Shown piece by piece: positions 1 to 15,000 of a stretch of 64,000 bases of DNA. Made by a program: the position numbers and the translations under genes. The notes under the pieces were generated by a model. That model saw only the letters and a program-made list of their open reading frames with translations, was not told where the DNA came from and made no database searches. Each line of letters starts with the position of its first letter. Position 1 is the stretch's first letter. Origin of the DNA: Taeniopygia guttata (taxonomy: Eukaryota > Chordata > Aves > Passeriformes > Estrildidae); assembly GCF_048771995.1 (NCBI RefSeq), contig NC_133063.1, positions 11,204,063 through 11,268,062 on the forward strand, read 5' to 3'.

Positions 1-3000
1 TGCTGACCTGAGTGGAGCCCTATCTGCTGTTTACTTACCAGCAAACCTCCTCCAGCAGGCTGGGGTTCATCTGCTCTACCTTTTTAACATGTCTTAGGGA
101 GGTAAGCAATCTGGGGCTATGGGTTTGCAACTGCTCTCTGTGATTTGGAGGCAGTGGCTCCTCCAGGCTCCATGAGTGCACTGAGAGCTGCCCAAGTCTA
201 GGCCAGCTCCCTAGACCTCACTGATTGCCTCTCAGAGACCAGGGACCACCAGATTTCAGTTCCTGAGCCCCCCTGAACCTGTGACGTGAGAGAGGGGGTG
301 TTTTAAAATGTTTGCCTCATTTAAAGAGTAGTCCTGGAAATTCAAAGTCTTTACTGGCTTTATTCTGCTCCCTTTAGAAAAGAAAAAAAAAAAAAAGCCC
401 TGTGGAAAAATCCTGCAGAAAAAGACCCTGCTCTTGACTTCAAGATCATCCCCTTTGTGTCAGCAGGGATCAGCCTCCAGGTCTGCATGACATGCTGCTT
501 GCTGAAGGGTGTGAAGCAAGTATGGGACAAAGAGTGCCATGAACTATTTCAGTGCTAAAATGAACTCTGTGTAGCAAACATGGGGAGGCTTAAGTTCATT
601 TGGTACCTAAGAGGGTAAGTTTGCAGAAGTTCTTGTAAATCCCTGTTGCACAACAAGCTCAGCCCAACTGTCATCCTGAAGTAATAGATATTCCTCAACA
701 TTGTGAAACTTAAATAGGTGTCTTAGTCTGACTTTCCACATCAGCAAGGATCAGTGCAGAGTGTTTTCCTCTTTGTTCTTATGTTTTAAATAGTACACAA
801 CAAATGTAAGCAAGTTTCTTAACTCCTGGGTAGGGTCTGGTTTCCTAACTCCTGGTGCTGGGCCAAGCACTAATCTTGGGCACACAGCATTCATAAGCAT
901 GTATCTCAGCAGACATTTCCAGATACACAGTGCTGCTTGCAATTCACCCGAGATTACAATCTGACCTGTCAGTGGAGGATACGAGACAAACAAGTCATGT
1001 AAAGGAGCAGAGGCAGCAGTAGTGTTCCTCAGGCTGTGAGCCTCAAGTGCTGCTAGCAATAACAGGCCCTGACTGATGATCGATAATTTTCAGAAACAGT
1101 GTCTTTGTGAAGTTCTGCTGGTATTATGAAACATTTGCATCTCTTTCATTATAGCACCCTCACAACCTTCAGAAAGTAGGGCAGTCTGATGGGCAGCATT
1201 CAAAGAAATATGCACTGGGTGTAACGTCAATACGGTCACTTTAAATTACAAAATTAGCTGTCATTGTTTAATTTAATTTAGCAGGGGCTGGGAACAGCTG
1301 ATTGATCGTCAGCCCCACAGATTCAAGTCACAGGATTATGATTTGCTTCATATGCTGGGTCTGAGATACAGAGATGGCTACAGCTCTGGTGAAAACATTG
1401 GCATAAGTACAGCAGATCCAGTGATCTTTCTGCCGAAGGGAGTGTTGGATCAGCTCACTGAACCGGCACAGGGGCTAATCCACCATCTGTCTGAGCTGCT
1501 CACTGGCCAGCCCTGCAACTCCTGAGAGCAGAATGGGATATGAGCAGGAGCAAGTGAAAAATACTGGAGAGAGGACAAGAAGTAAGAGATCGTTTGAATT
1601 AATCTCCCTATTGCATTCAGCTGGCTGTGGTGTGAAACTGCACATCGAACAAAGCATGTGGAGCCAAATATCCTCCCTGTTTCTCCTGCACAAACCCCTT
1701 CTGATTTGTGAGGCATACTCTTATCTATAGGTAGGAGCACTACACCTTTCTAATCTAGATCCCATGTTTTGAGTAGAAATATTTTTTCTAATTGCATGAG
1801 ATTGTTATTTCTGTTATTAGACACTCAAAAAGGCATTGTATTTGCAGTGCTGCTCTGTTACTCAGTAAACTAATATGCAAGTATGGAAAAAAGGAGACAA
1901 TAAATTATGTAGGATTTGTCCAGTCAGCCGTATAGGTGAATCACATTTGTTGATGTTTTGATATAAAGTTAAAATACAAATTAAAGTATCATTAAAGTAC
2001 AAGTCGGTCCCTGTAGTTTCTGGGTAGCTGTTGGTAAGAAACTATCCTACTCTTATGTCTTAAATCTTAAGATTTAGGAGTTAAAATCTGGTATTAATAC
2101 CTGTTTACCTTTTTCCTTTCCCATCCCAAAACCCATCCTCACCCAGGTGGTTTTACTGACTGTTTTACAACGTTGCAGTCTGTTCTTTCATAGAGAGTTG
2201 TGGATGCATTTTGTTCACAGGAATGAAGACAGAGATGTGTTTTTGTGCTTTCTGATAAACGCAGACACAAGCCTACACCCCCTTTCTTTTCTTTTTCATG
2301 GAACATACTGTCATTTTGAGATGACGCAGAAGTGCATCATCACAGAATATCATGACTTGTTAGGACAGGCTTCGCCTCTAGCTTTGTTTTAATATCTGAG
2401 CTACAGCTGAAATAAAACTTAAAAGCTGCCATACTGATGGTAGCTAGCAAATATTACTGGTAGTCAAAGTTACAGATAGAAAGCTGGCAAGGAAAATCAT
2501 TTACCTACTCAATATCAAAGAGTTGTGTCTGTGCCAGCAGCAGTGAGACGGTGCCAGAGCAAATGTGTTGCAGTAACATTACACATTGCCTTTCTGTGCA
2601 AAAATACTGGACCAAATTCAGCCTTTTCAGTAAGCAAAAGTGGTTCCATGAACAATTCTGGTGCCATGCCTACCTCTTTATACTCATGTGGCCCACAATT
2701 ATACGTATAAATTGTGTTAAGTGATTAAGAAGAATTTGGTTAAACAGCTGCAAAAAAAGGAAATGCAATTCTAGGGCCAGTGGCATTACTTTAACTCACA
2801 TTGCTGGGGCTTGGGTGTTAAGGGACAACATTTGACAGGCAAGACTCCAAACAAGAGAGAAAGGTCAGAGCAACACACACAATGTGCAATGGGGCCCTTT
2901 TTCAGCCAAAGTCTCCCCTCAAGTGCCAGGTTATGGGGGAAGCTCCTGGTTCCTTTCAGCTGACGTTTTCTTTCCCAGCTGGAGCCACAAGGGTGATCAT

Positions 3001-6000
3001 ATGCAACTTCTCAAAGCATGCTGCCAAGCATCAAGTGACCTCTAGGCCTTCTTCTCCCCAAATAGCTGCTGTCACCCTTTCTGCCTGAGTCTAAAGGGCT
3101 ACAGGCTCTTCCCTTGCAGCTGTGTGCTGCTGCATGATGCCACTGCCCTCAGTGCTGTTTATTTCCAGCCTTATTTTATACCACAGCTTTTTTTCCTTAA
3201 AATGTGGTTTTCATAAGCCAGATAAAACCATTATAATGGAAAATAATGTGGTAAACCAGTGGGGCTGAAAACTGGTTAAACCTGAATGCAAACTTTCTTT
3301 AACGAATATTGCTGGTATGTGGGCAATAACCCTGAATAATTTCATTAATTAGTTATATGCCAGTAACTGTTTTTAAAGGGCGTACGATTTACACTAATCT
3401 AAAAAAATGGCTGTATTTGCTGTCCTTATATGAGTTCACTGCAAAGACAGCATATGAAAAAGAAAGAATTAAACTGTAGAAATATTTGATGCTACTGCAG
3501 CTGTTAGTACTGTAAGACTAACATGCTTGTTTATTCCAGGCTGTCACTACTTGTCACAGTTGAGATAGTTTTGATGACCTTACTGTGAATTTCTATTGAT
3601 ATAAATGGAACTTTGAATTGTAAGGAATTTTAATGTTTGTTTTGGGGATAATAGCAGTATTCTTGCAATGGTTATTTTGTCCACATTTTTAATCTGTGCT
3701 TTCTGTCCTGACTCTGCTGTTAATATAGTCTTGGCCTGGGAATACTATACAGTAGGTGTAATGTAGTAAGCAGTTGACAGCTTTGCATTTAGATAATATA
3801 TTGTTGTTTGATGTCTGCACTGAGAGAGCTAATGGCAGCGCTGGAGCTGGAGTTGTTAATAACACACTGAGCACACCTTGGGTATGTATTTGCACAGCAA
3901 GTGCCAAAATGTGTTGATATTGGCCTTTCAAATTAATGAAGAGCCAGAAGAAGAAACACAGTGAAAAGTAACACAGCAAAGGAAAAAGTATTAAACAAGA
4001 TGAAGAGAAAGAACATTGCCTGAGACCTAGGCTTTGTGGGATGTTTCCAGAGAGCTCCAACGGGAGCCACTGAAGTAGCAGTCTCTGCACTAGTTGAAGA
4101 AAATCTGTGCTGCATTCATCTTGCTTTATTTCATTATTCTAGAGAATTTGTTCTAAGACGTTCAGTTCATACTGCCAGTAATAATTTGTACTGGGGTGTT
4201 ATCATCACTCTGATATCCTCTCAGACAAGCTTCCCATCTAGGTCAGAGTGTGATGACCTTGCTCACTGAAGAATGTATCAGAACCTGGTCCCTCATCAAA
4301 CCTGCTAGAGTTTGTGGGCCCTATAAGACCTTCCCATTTTACCAGTGTGTCTTAGCTAATGTGCAACAGGTGCACAGCCACTCACTTTAGCTGACCTGTA
4401 CTTTTCTGTCCTTTCTCTAACTTAAGGGAGAAAGTGTAATGAAACACAAATCAGGAAACTGCAGCTTTTTAAGGCAGCTTCCTATGTTCCTGGACAGTTA
4501 ATGAGCTTGCCAATCAGTGGATCCTGCTCCAAACCAGAAAACCAGCAGCTGTTAATCTATTTTACAGTTAGATTACAGAAGGGCTTTAAAAGTTATTTTT
4601 CAAGCATTCTAGGCTTCATTCTCCCCTGCTTTGTCATACTGCCTCTCAGAGTAAAGAACCAAGCTCATGGTGCAGGACATGACTTTATCCTTGAGCAGGT
4701 TAGATGATGCATAGTTTTTTGTAAGGCTTCATTATAATGTGCATGGCCTTTCCAAGTGATGAAATCCATGGACTGAAGAGAATTGTCCTGAATTTAGTTT
4801 CTTGTAGTCAACCCAAATCTCAAAGCATCTCTGACTCTTAACTAATTACAATCTCCTCTGGGAGTAAGGGAAGAACTCAGAAAATCCTGAAACCTAAGTT
4901 TTGCACTCCTAAACATTGTCACACTCAGAAGGCCATTCTCCACCAGACAGTGGCAGGACTTTCTCCACCCTCTCCTCTGCAGAAAGAATACAAGGGGACT
5001 GTGCAACGCCTTCCTAGTTTACCATTCCAAAGCCACGTCAAAGAAAAAAGTGTAAATGTCAGCATCCTGACATACACTCCTCTGATTTAAATATGACATT
5101 AGAGAAGTGAATTTACATGTGAAGTCTTCTAACACTGAGTTGATGAGAGCTGACTTTTTAGGAACTGCGTGGGGTAGAGCAACTGAAATAACATATGCCT
5201 GTCTACTGGTGGCTACCAAATCTCAGCCATCACTTTCACAGAGGAAATTTCCCAAGCAACCCCTAGTAACTCTCTTGTGAAAGGTACTACCATTGTATTA
5301 GACAACTAAATACCTAGGAGCATGGTTGATTAAAATCTTTTGACTGAAGTTTACCAGCACAAATCTCAGCTGGATCTGTAGAATTAATTAGAATCCTGGG
5401 GCAGGATTTGAGAGGCCAAGACTCTCAGTGGTAGTTCCTAGACACAAGTTCCTTGCCTCCATTTTTAGTTACTAGAAGATGCTGTATAAGCTTGTCAGTC
5501 ATAGGTAAGGAACTATAAAACATGAGTGGCTATAAAAACCTCCACCAATTTTTTCATGCTCAAGTAGTTTAGCTGAGGGTTTTGTGCAGCAAGGCTGCTT
5601 GCCGCCCCCACAGTACTAGAGTGCAGGCTTTCAAAAAAGGAAGTTGGTTATATGCAAATTACATGCAAATACCTAATAAGCTTGTTAAATAATTGGCATA
5701 GACTATCACACATGGTGCAGCATCAAACTTGGCAGCTACAATCGTCCCTACTGTACTGCTAGTACTTCACTGGTGCTTAACTGGTTTGTACCAGCTGAGG
5801 ATCTGGCCCACATAGCATATGGAATTTCCTGGATAAGCTACTACTCCCTGTCATACTTAATCACTGATAAATACAGGCCAGATTTATATTGTATGTATAT
5901 GCTGAATTTGAGGCATGATCTTTCTCATTTCTGCCGTCAGTTCGAGCAGTCCATTAAAACACTCATTGCAAATGACTGTGTGCTGGAATCAGAGCTGATC

Positions 6001-9000
6001 ACATGCTGGCATTTAGTTTTCTTGATAAAGAATAGAGAAAATAACATAAACAAGTATGCTTGATTACTTTCCCACCCCCGTTCATCCATTTCTGAATCAT
6101 GTTGGATTAACAACACATTTGAGACAAAGATACTGAATTTTATTAGCATTGCTTGCTCACTGATGTCATTATTAAATGCTACATTATTAGCTACTTGGGT
6201 CTAGTATATATTCTTCCTGTACCATTCCTCAGAAAATAAGCAAAAGCCAAATTGTTTTGTGGCATACTGAAACCAGTGCTGACTTTATGCAGCAGATGTT
6301 CATCTAGCCACACATGTAGATGATTTCATAGATGGGGCGAGCGTGCTCACCAATCACACACATTGCTTTTTTTTCCCTCCAGCACTGAATCATCATCTCT
6401 CCTTAACTGTTTTTTATTGTTGGTGGGGTTTTTTTTTGCTGGAGAAAGTAGAGCACTGTGCAAACAGTCATGACCTTTCCCGTCTTTAGCCAACATTTTT
6501 TTAATGCCCCAATTCCGGGCTGACCTCCTTTTCCAGAGCTATCTTTGGAACTCAAATAATACTATGAAAATACATTTGTCAGCTTCACGATGAGTGCTTT
6601 AATGCTGATGTTCTTTCACTGCTTATTTTCCCCCTGCTGTTCATATTATGGCAATTTTATTTTTATGAACACAGAAAATGGTAAAAGAAAATCCAATTTA
6701 TTTCCTTAAATTTACCTCTATTTTGAAGTAATTTCTGAGGGCTGCACTTTATATGTACTTAAAACTAGAGAGCTTGCAAGACTACTTGGAGCTTTTGGTC
6801 TAAAGAGGAGAGTAGGAGTTGCTTGCTTAGCTGTCACTAACTTAAGCAGCTTCAACAGCTGTTTTTATCTAATCTAGCTGCAGAACTAATACTAATACCA
6901 CATGGTCCACAAAAATCACCATCAGCAATAGGGCTACATTTGAGACACAGACATCTAGAAATATTAAGCAACCTGTGTGAAGGTCAAAGCTACTAGCAGA
7001 CCCCTTGTTACGAAGCTGGGAGAACACACTATGTCTGATGTGTTGTGGTCTTGGACTATCACAAAACATAACTTCATACAAATATTTTTCAAGTTTCAAA
7101 CCTAACCTCTATCATCTCATGGTGCTTTCCCCCACTAGAGTTGAAACAGCAGTGTGTAAAAATGTCAGTTTGTCATTGCAGGGGGTTCCTGAATCGTGCA
7201 CGCCCTTACACCAGTGTCCTCCCACTGAAACTGGCTCTAGGATACTGCTCAGCCAGGTTAGGTTTGTAGAAAATATGTTCAGCTGAAGCAGGCTCTATAT
7301 GTCAGAGCTCCTCTGTACAGATATCAATTACTTTGCAAGTTTGTTGTAGGCCAAACAGGACCAGTGAAGTTTGTGTATGCATGCTTGGCTTAAGCAAGGC
7401 TTTGTTTGGGCAGGGTGTGTCACCTGTGCAGCCAGATGTAGAGATCTCTTTACACTCTCACAGCTGTTTCTTGACTCCACCTTCTTCCTTATTTTTCTCT
7501 CCATCATGCTACTGATTTTCAGTTTTTTCAACAATCTAATTAGACCTTTTATTTAGACTTATATCAAACACACATTTTTTGCAATGTAAAATTAAGTTTT
7601 TAATTTAAAACTATGTAATAATCCTTATTCTTCAAACACTTTGCTGAAGGTCACGGAGGAAAGATAACCGGAAGAGTGAAGAAGCTGAGCAAAATTATGA
7701 AGACTGGTGTAAGTGACCCTTCAGGATTCAGTAACTCCACCTCAGTGGTGAGGACCACAGACTGGCTTTTCCTAGCTGGGCATCTCCTTGCAGTGCTTAA
7801 TACTGCCTGGGATGTGCCTTATTAAAATACAGATTTGTGCTGAGGCTGCTGCTTGCAACATCCCATCTTGCTGGGTGCCTGACATGCCACATCCTACCCA
7901 CAGTGTGGCACTGGCAGGAAGCCATTTGACCCCAGTCCTGCACACCACTCAGGCTCTGCATGCATCTCAGGCTTCAGGAAATAAAAAATAACTCCCCTTG
8001 TACCTGCCAGTGTGGGCATCATCATAAAACTGAGCTCATAAATGTTGAGCTTTATCAGTGCAGTAGCAACTCCAATACTGCTCAGTAACAGCAGCAACAT
8101 GCTTTGAAAGTGAATCCTGTATGATTTTAAGAAACATATGTCAGTCCTTGTCAAAGGATAAACCTTTTTCTTGGAGATTTTTTGCCAGTAATGTTCATTT
8201 GTGTTACTGCAGCTTCAGCAGCAAACACAGACGGCTGGTAATGACCTGATTTGTTTTAAGCATCCTGCAAAAGGAAATAGAAACTGTTGGCATCTGTGCA
8301 TGGGTGATGATCAGATACTTAAACAGAGCCTGGAAATGGAAATACATACCTGATACTACACTAGAGAGCAAATGCATTTTTTGAAATGGTCTTTACCCAT
8401 GTTATTTAAAACTAAGCATTTACTGTTTAAAGAGAGGATATAGAAATACGGCTGACAAAGAATGTGCCAGGGAACTCGTGTCGCTGGCCCTAGGTACTAT
8501 GAAGGTTTTTCTAGCCCTAAATCAGAGGATAATCTGCTTCACTCCTCAAGCCAAGGACTGGACTCCCAGACACTGCAAAGTTTGATGTGAACCGGATAGG
8601 AACCTGGATACTAGCAGCTCTTTTAAATTTGAAGCAGCATACAGATATTTATATGACGCTGGATGATTTTCTTGACAGTCTCTTTCCCTGAAAACCCTGC
8701 TGGTGAGCTGTGACTATAACCATAGACAAAAGATCAAAAAGATAAGTAGACATTGAATTTAGGATAAGGGGTTTCAGACAGACAAAGAAAGAAGCAAGAA
8801 AACTTGTTTCCTAAAAACAAAATACTAAAACCAAATTGGCACTGTTCCGAAGTCCAGCTGCAGTAAAAACACCAACTAGCTGTGAAGTAACACTAATCAA
8901 GAACTATTTTATGGCTGGGCAACCCACAAAGCATCTGCTCTAGTGAGCCTGTAATAAAAGCCTTGGTGGTTCACAATGGGAAATTTCAGCTCACTCTGCT

Positions 9001-12000
9001 CTGCTGCAAAACACCTACCTGCTCAGCAAATAGCCAGCAGTGAGCACACATCATTTTTGGCTGGGAGAGACGTAATCTTGTGTGCAGAGTGTAGCCATTT
9101 CAAGCAGTAACATGGAGCACTGCTTTTCTACTGGGCGTAGAAAACATTCTGTGCTAGTGCAGTGGCCACTGCATAAATCCCATTAGCAGTTAAAGGATGA
9201 AAACTGGCAGTATTGCATGGACAAAATGCATCCAAAGGTAGGCATGTAGAGTGCAGTTAAAATCCCATCCAATTCACATAAAGCTAGCTTTCATGGGCTT
9301 TATTTCACCATTATCCACCAAGAAGTGTGCAAATCTCAAAAAAACCTCACTTTTACTCTTTAGCTGCGAGGTTTTCTTGGAGTTAAACCTTTACATATGC
9401 TGTTATATAGAGAAGCCTGCCCTCATTTCTTCCACTGAGAAGGTGAGGTTGTTGCTCTGTAGAGGCCAGGAAACAATGAAAATCTACTGACAAGCATGAG
9501 AGGTGTTCTTCTGTACTCAGAAAGGGTGATAGTGAACTGAAGAGCAGCAGAGCATGTTCCTGGAGCCAGATGAAGAATCAATCACTGGAGTACCTGGGCA
9601 TACCCTTGTCAAAAAGATTTGCATCTTCTGCAAAAAGGAAGATTTCTCTAATGTGTACTTCTGAGCCATCGGGTTCTGCAAGGAGGAACATAAGACATTT
9701 CTTTCTCTCTTGCTGCTGCATCCTGTGTCAAATAAGGTTCATTTAAAAGGCTCCATAGGAACAGTCAGTTAAATATTCGCTTGGTTAGTAGAATCAGTGA
9801 GGGCAGAAGTGTCAACACTGGTAGTTTGTTTAGTTTGTTGCAGAAAACTGTTGTGTGAGAAACATCTGGGGCTTATTGATGAAAATAGATTTATTTCTAT
9901 TTATTGTAAATAGAGAAAGAAGGAAGGAGGTTGAACAGAATGGCAGAAAAAATGATTTTATGCTTCTGTTAATCTTCAAGCTGAAATAAAATAATAATAT
10001 AACAAATGGTATTTCTAAATCTAGTGGTTTATTACCAAAGTTTGGGGGTTTTATTTTTTTCAGAATGACTGTGGCTAATTATTTTCAAATTACAGAAGGA
10101 TATTTAGGCAGCATTTATGATTGGAGTAAACTGGGTCAAAGTAAGTCGAAGAAAGAACATGTAAAGAATATCTCAGTTCTATACTAAGAAACTTTAACTA
10201 AAAACTAGATTATTGTGTCCCATTATCTGAGGTTAGGTGTTAACAATAAACACCCACAGTTCATGCTTGGCCACTGTTTGGTGGCATATGGTTCTCCTGT
10301 ACCATGTCTTTGATATTTTTATGCCAGGCTCCACCTGCACTCTGAAGAGTGGACTGGTTCTCCAGTCAAATTCTGTCTTTTGTAGCTTACCCAAAGTAGT
10401 GGCATTAGTCAGTGTCATTTAGTCCAGCCCCATTAATCTGTGCATCCAGTTTGCTTCTGACATTTTTACTGACCGCCCTAACCTCTGTTTACTCATTCTC
10501 CTCCTATGCCTCCTTCCTTGTTTTACTACAATCACTTTCCTACTTCCTCTAATTTATTATTTTATTATTATAATTGTATTTTTAAATTTTATTTTCACTT
10601 TTGTTATTTTTATTTTTATTTTTGTGAAATTACCTCTTGGTTGTGTCATCTATGTGCAGGATTTCTTGCCTCCTTTTCCCATTATGTTCTTGATGTAGGC
10701 CATCAACCCACTGAACAAATTAGTCCATAGTATGATTGTTTACTTCAAAGTATGTTTTCATTAGAATCATAATCTGCCCATTGATACTATGCATTTATAG
10801 AGACGTCAATCTTTACGCTTGTAGTTTCTTATGCATCTAGCAACCTTATGCTGCTACCATTAGCCAAAAAAGCAAGTTGGTATTTTTATATTAATGCTAA
10901 ATATCAAGCATAACATGTTCTTTAGGCCTTTAGTAAACTAAATTTCTTTTGAGTTATCAGAATCAACTATTCTCTTGATTTTAACATCCAAGTGTGTTTC
11001 AAAATGTTATTCCACACAGTTCCACTTCTTCCTTCTTAAACTTCCACCTACCACCATTTTCCTTCTTATGTAGTAGGGGCAAGGTTTATATTGTTTTAAA
11101 ATACATTTTCCACCAACTTGTGAAAGAACAAATGAGGAAGGTTTTTCGCCTGAAGATGTTCATTCCATATTTTAAAAGTATGCATGCAAATGTGTGATTT
11201 TTAAGATAAAAGACTGAAGAGAGTATTACATAGCAACATGCAGAAAATGAAATAGAAAGGTCAAAGAGCTAGCAACACTTGCACATTGTATGTTAAATTT
11301 GGATTCTGCGACAAGAGATTAGCAAGAGCTGAAGAAAACAAAAATTAGAGACAGCCAGAGAAAAAATAGCCCTGCCTCAAAAAATTGGTGTTTGATAATT
11401 TGAAGTACAAGATAAGCGCTAATGAACCAGAGACAAAATGTCATCTGTTAATATCAGTAGAGAAGATGTGAAAGCCCTGAGACTGATAGTTTTCAGAAAC
11501 AGGAGCAACTCTCTACATTAAGAAAGCTTTTATAACATAAATATTTCCTTTCAGATACATATTTTAATTGTCAAACTAATAGCTTCCTCACTTCTCTGAA
11601 AAAGAGATATTTGACCTCAAAAATAAGAGCCAGAAAATTCTTGGTCATGAAATCCATTAGGGAGTTTATCACTGTCATTGATATTACCTCTGAGTAACTT
11701 AGATGTTACTGACAACTAGTTAGCAATTGGTGACTGCAAATGTGGGAAATATTCTTATCATTCAGTGTAACATTTCTATTCCTTCTTCCTTCTAATCCCA
11801 GCAGAAGGATAATATTATAGTGATTACTTTTTTGTTAATTTTTCCAATAATGGCAAACACAATCACTGAGATAAAATCCAAAGTGGCAGGAATGGAAGGG
11901 AAAGGAAAAATAAATGTTCCACAGCTAATTGGACAGGAATTCTTGAATCCTTGGATGTTCCTGAGATTGTCCAAACCCAAACCCTCAAATCTGAATTTAC

Positions 12001-15000
12001 TCAGATTTCAGAAAAACAAAATCTGTATGTGAACTTTGTGACTTGGCCCTCTCTTAGACCCAGTCTACCTTATGACTCACAGATGCCCAAAAGTGCAGTA
12101 GAATCATTACATGCTCTGTAAAATCTTAAAATAAATAAATCAGTTAAACCAAAACCAAGTGTCACAGGCTTAAAACTCCTCTGGTTTTCCTGTGTGTCAA
12201 ATCCCACTGTGAAATGCAGGCCCTGAGAATAAGTTCAGTTTGTTAGAGCAAGCAGAACCTTGTTGTTATTCTCAAAAATACAGGGATTAAAACAAATAAC
12301 TTTGGCTTTTAAAATGTATACCAGGAACACTGAGGGTGAGGGAAGGCAGGGTGGTAATGGGAAGTGAGAACACAAGAAAGAAGGGCAGAGAATGGTATGA
12401 GTTTATTTTCTTTAACCTGCATGCTTGCTTTGTTTTTCTAATTCAGCCATTCTAGTCACTGTAATTCATAATATTAAATTGTAAACAGGGAGCAAGTTTG
12501 TGTGAGATGAACTAACCTGAGCAATGCAATTAATATGTAGGAATATTTGTGAGGTACTTTAGTCATGGGAAGGGCATTTTCTCTCTGTTTGCCTGCAAAA
12601 TACTGCTCTAACACCCAACAGCCCAGGCCTGGAGTTCTTGCCTGTGTCACACCCTGCCCTTGCTCGTGACAGACATGGTGGAGCTTAACATTCCTGCAGG
12701 GAAGTTCTTACACTATCATCAGCATGAGCATTTTGAGTGGAAAACACTGAAGGATCATTGCAATTGGGAACGCTGCAAATGTGCAGCTTATTGTCGACAA
12801 AGATGGTCAGAAATCTTCCAGGGGAGCACTTTACCCACCCTGAAATGCTGATTAATCAAAATCAGAACATTCTGTGGGAATGTGTCTGTTCTAACAAATC
12901 TTCTGACAAAACACAGGCACATTTCCAAACTTGCCTGCCAGGCAGGTTTCAGTCAAAAGCCTGCCCAGTTTCATGCCAGCTTGCCAGCCCAGCTCCTTAG
13001 CAGTCTGCCCAGCAGTCTGCTGGGGAGAAAAAATGCCAGGCCTTCTCATTTCTCAGTGTTAGGGCAGCCCATTGAATTATCTCAGTGTTGGGTGACCCTG
13101 AGCTTGCAGGCTGCTCATCACAAAGCTAAAATGGTCATCAGCCTTAAAGGCAGGCAAGACCAGAGCTGCCTGCAAGAAGGGCAAGAAAGATGTTTGACTA
13201 GGAGTTCTGTAATGGGAGAAGTAAATGAAGGGTGAGGAGGAGTCAGGCTGCATGAAGGACAACAAAACATCAACTTCCTTCTACTCTAATTAGTGATCAG
13301 ACCTGCAACTGACCCTATTTTGGGGGAGCTTCTGTTCTGGATCCAACAACCATTGAGAAGATGAGCACCAAATTGGCTCAATTTCTAGAAGACCTTTATC
13401 CATTAAACTGTCTGGGCATGTAAAGAAGTGTTTTGACCTTTTTTTTCTCTCTAGATTCAGTATGACTCTTTCCTTTGCTGGGGTGGATGGAGTGGCAGAG
13501 TCCTTTTTTTTGTCATATGGTGTGCTTGTACCAAGCCCAGCTTACTGATGTGTAATGCAGAGTGACTTCATACATGTGGATGGTAGGCCAAGTTCTTTCC
13601 AGCAGCAGAGGATTCATCATGTTCGCAGATCTGTGATTTCCCCAAGAACCATCTAGAAGGTCAATGGAAATGCAAGCAAGCTGTCCTAACTGGCTTGTTT
13701 TGTTTTGTTTTGTTCTGTGAGGTTTTTTGTTTGGTTTTTGTTGTTGTTGTAATTGTTTTGGTTGGTTGGTTGGTTTTTTTGCTTGTTTGGTTTTGTTGTT
13801 CTTCAGAATTCTTTTTTAATATTATTTTTTGTTCTGTATTGTTTTTTCTCAAGAACAACTCAGAAATGGAAAAGGGAATAGGAAATACATTTGGTAAGGC
13901 ATTCTGATAGTAGTTGTCATAGTGGTAGTCTATCTTTACTTGCAACTTTGGAGCCTCCTACTGTCCTCTTCATCCTCCAAAGGATGTGCTCTCGTTCTGC
14001 AATGCAAGAGAGTGCGAAGAATCTCTATAAAGGCTGATGAGTATCAGTGCACTTCTGTCAGGTCTCAAACTACACATTTCCCCATCATCTGCTGCATGCT
14101 TGATCTCAAGTTTTCTGTAGGAAACCAGTTCACAAACTGTGTGAGCATGTTACCTATAGCCTGGGATAGGAATGAATGCTGAGACCCTGCAGCTGAGAAA
14201 ATGGTCTTGCTAAACACTTCTTTAAATGTTCCTTTTTAGTAGGTGTTATTGTTTTCTTTCTGTTTATGAGGCAATATATTCTATTCTAAGAATAATAGCT
14301 GAGGAACAGTAAACAAAAATGGCAAATTGAGGCTTTGGATGACGAGTGTTCTTGACCATTTTATTGCATTGCTGTTACTGGGCACTGGGCTTAGCTAACA
14401 CCAATTCATCTCCATGAGAATTGTTGACAGAAAACTAAAACAGCTTTGTGTTAGAGAATAATATGTCAGTCTGGAAGGAATTGTCCATGTTTATTCTTCT
14501 GAGACTTGACAACGTTCTTTCACGGCTAATTAGCCCAAGTAGAATTTAGCTCAGGTACATAGGGCATTTAGTTGATATTTGTAACAAAACTGTGTTTCTA
14601 AACTCCCACAGCTTAAGCTGGTGTGTGTTGTGCCTTCTAGAAATATACTCTTTTTAAAAGAGAAAAGGCTCATGTTTGAGAAGACTATTAGTACCAAGGA
14701 AATAACATTTTACTTCTCAAATATGTTTGGAGCCAAATGCAAGTAGAATCATTGTCCTTAAAACTTGTAGATTATGGAGGTAAATTCTATGCTTATTTTC
14801 AAAAATTGCAGGGACAGCACTTGAGACTTGGCCTAGATAAAGGAATAATCTCTTACTCCTTCCATGTTTGCTCGCTGTTAAATATTTTCAGGAAGTCTTG
14901 CTTTGCTGATCCCTTATTTTCCTCAGACTGTTTCCTGGGGACATTTGAGAGAATATTTAGTTTATGGATCTTTTTGTACTCATCACCACTAGCAGTGGAA

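Noticed and set aside
13661-13945. 94-codon Thr/Lys/Asn-rich frame
   Set aside because: Encoded by the TTTTG/GGTT low-complexity tract.
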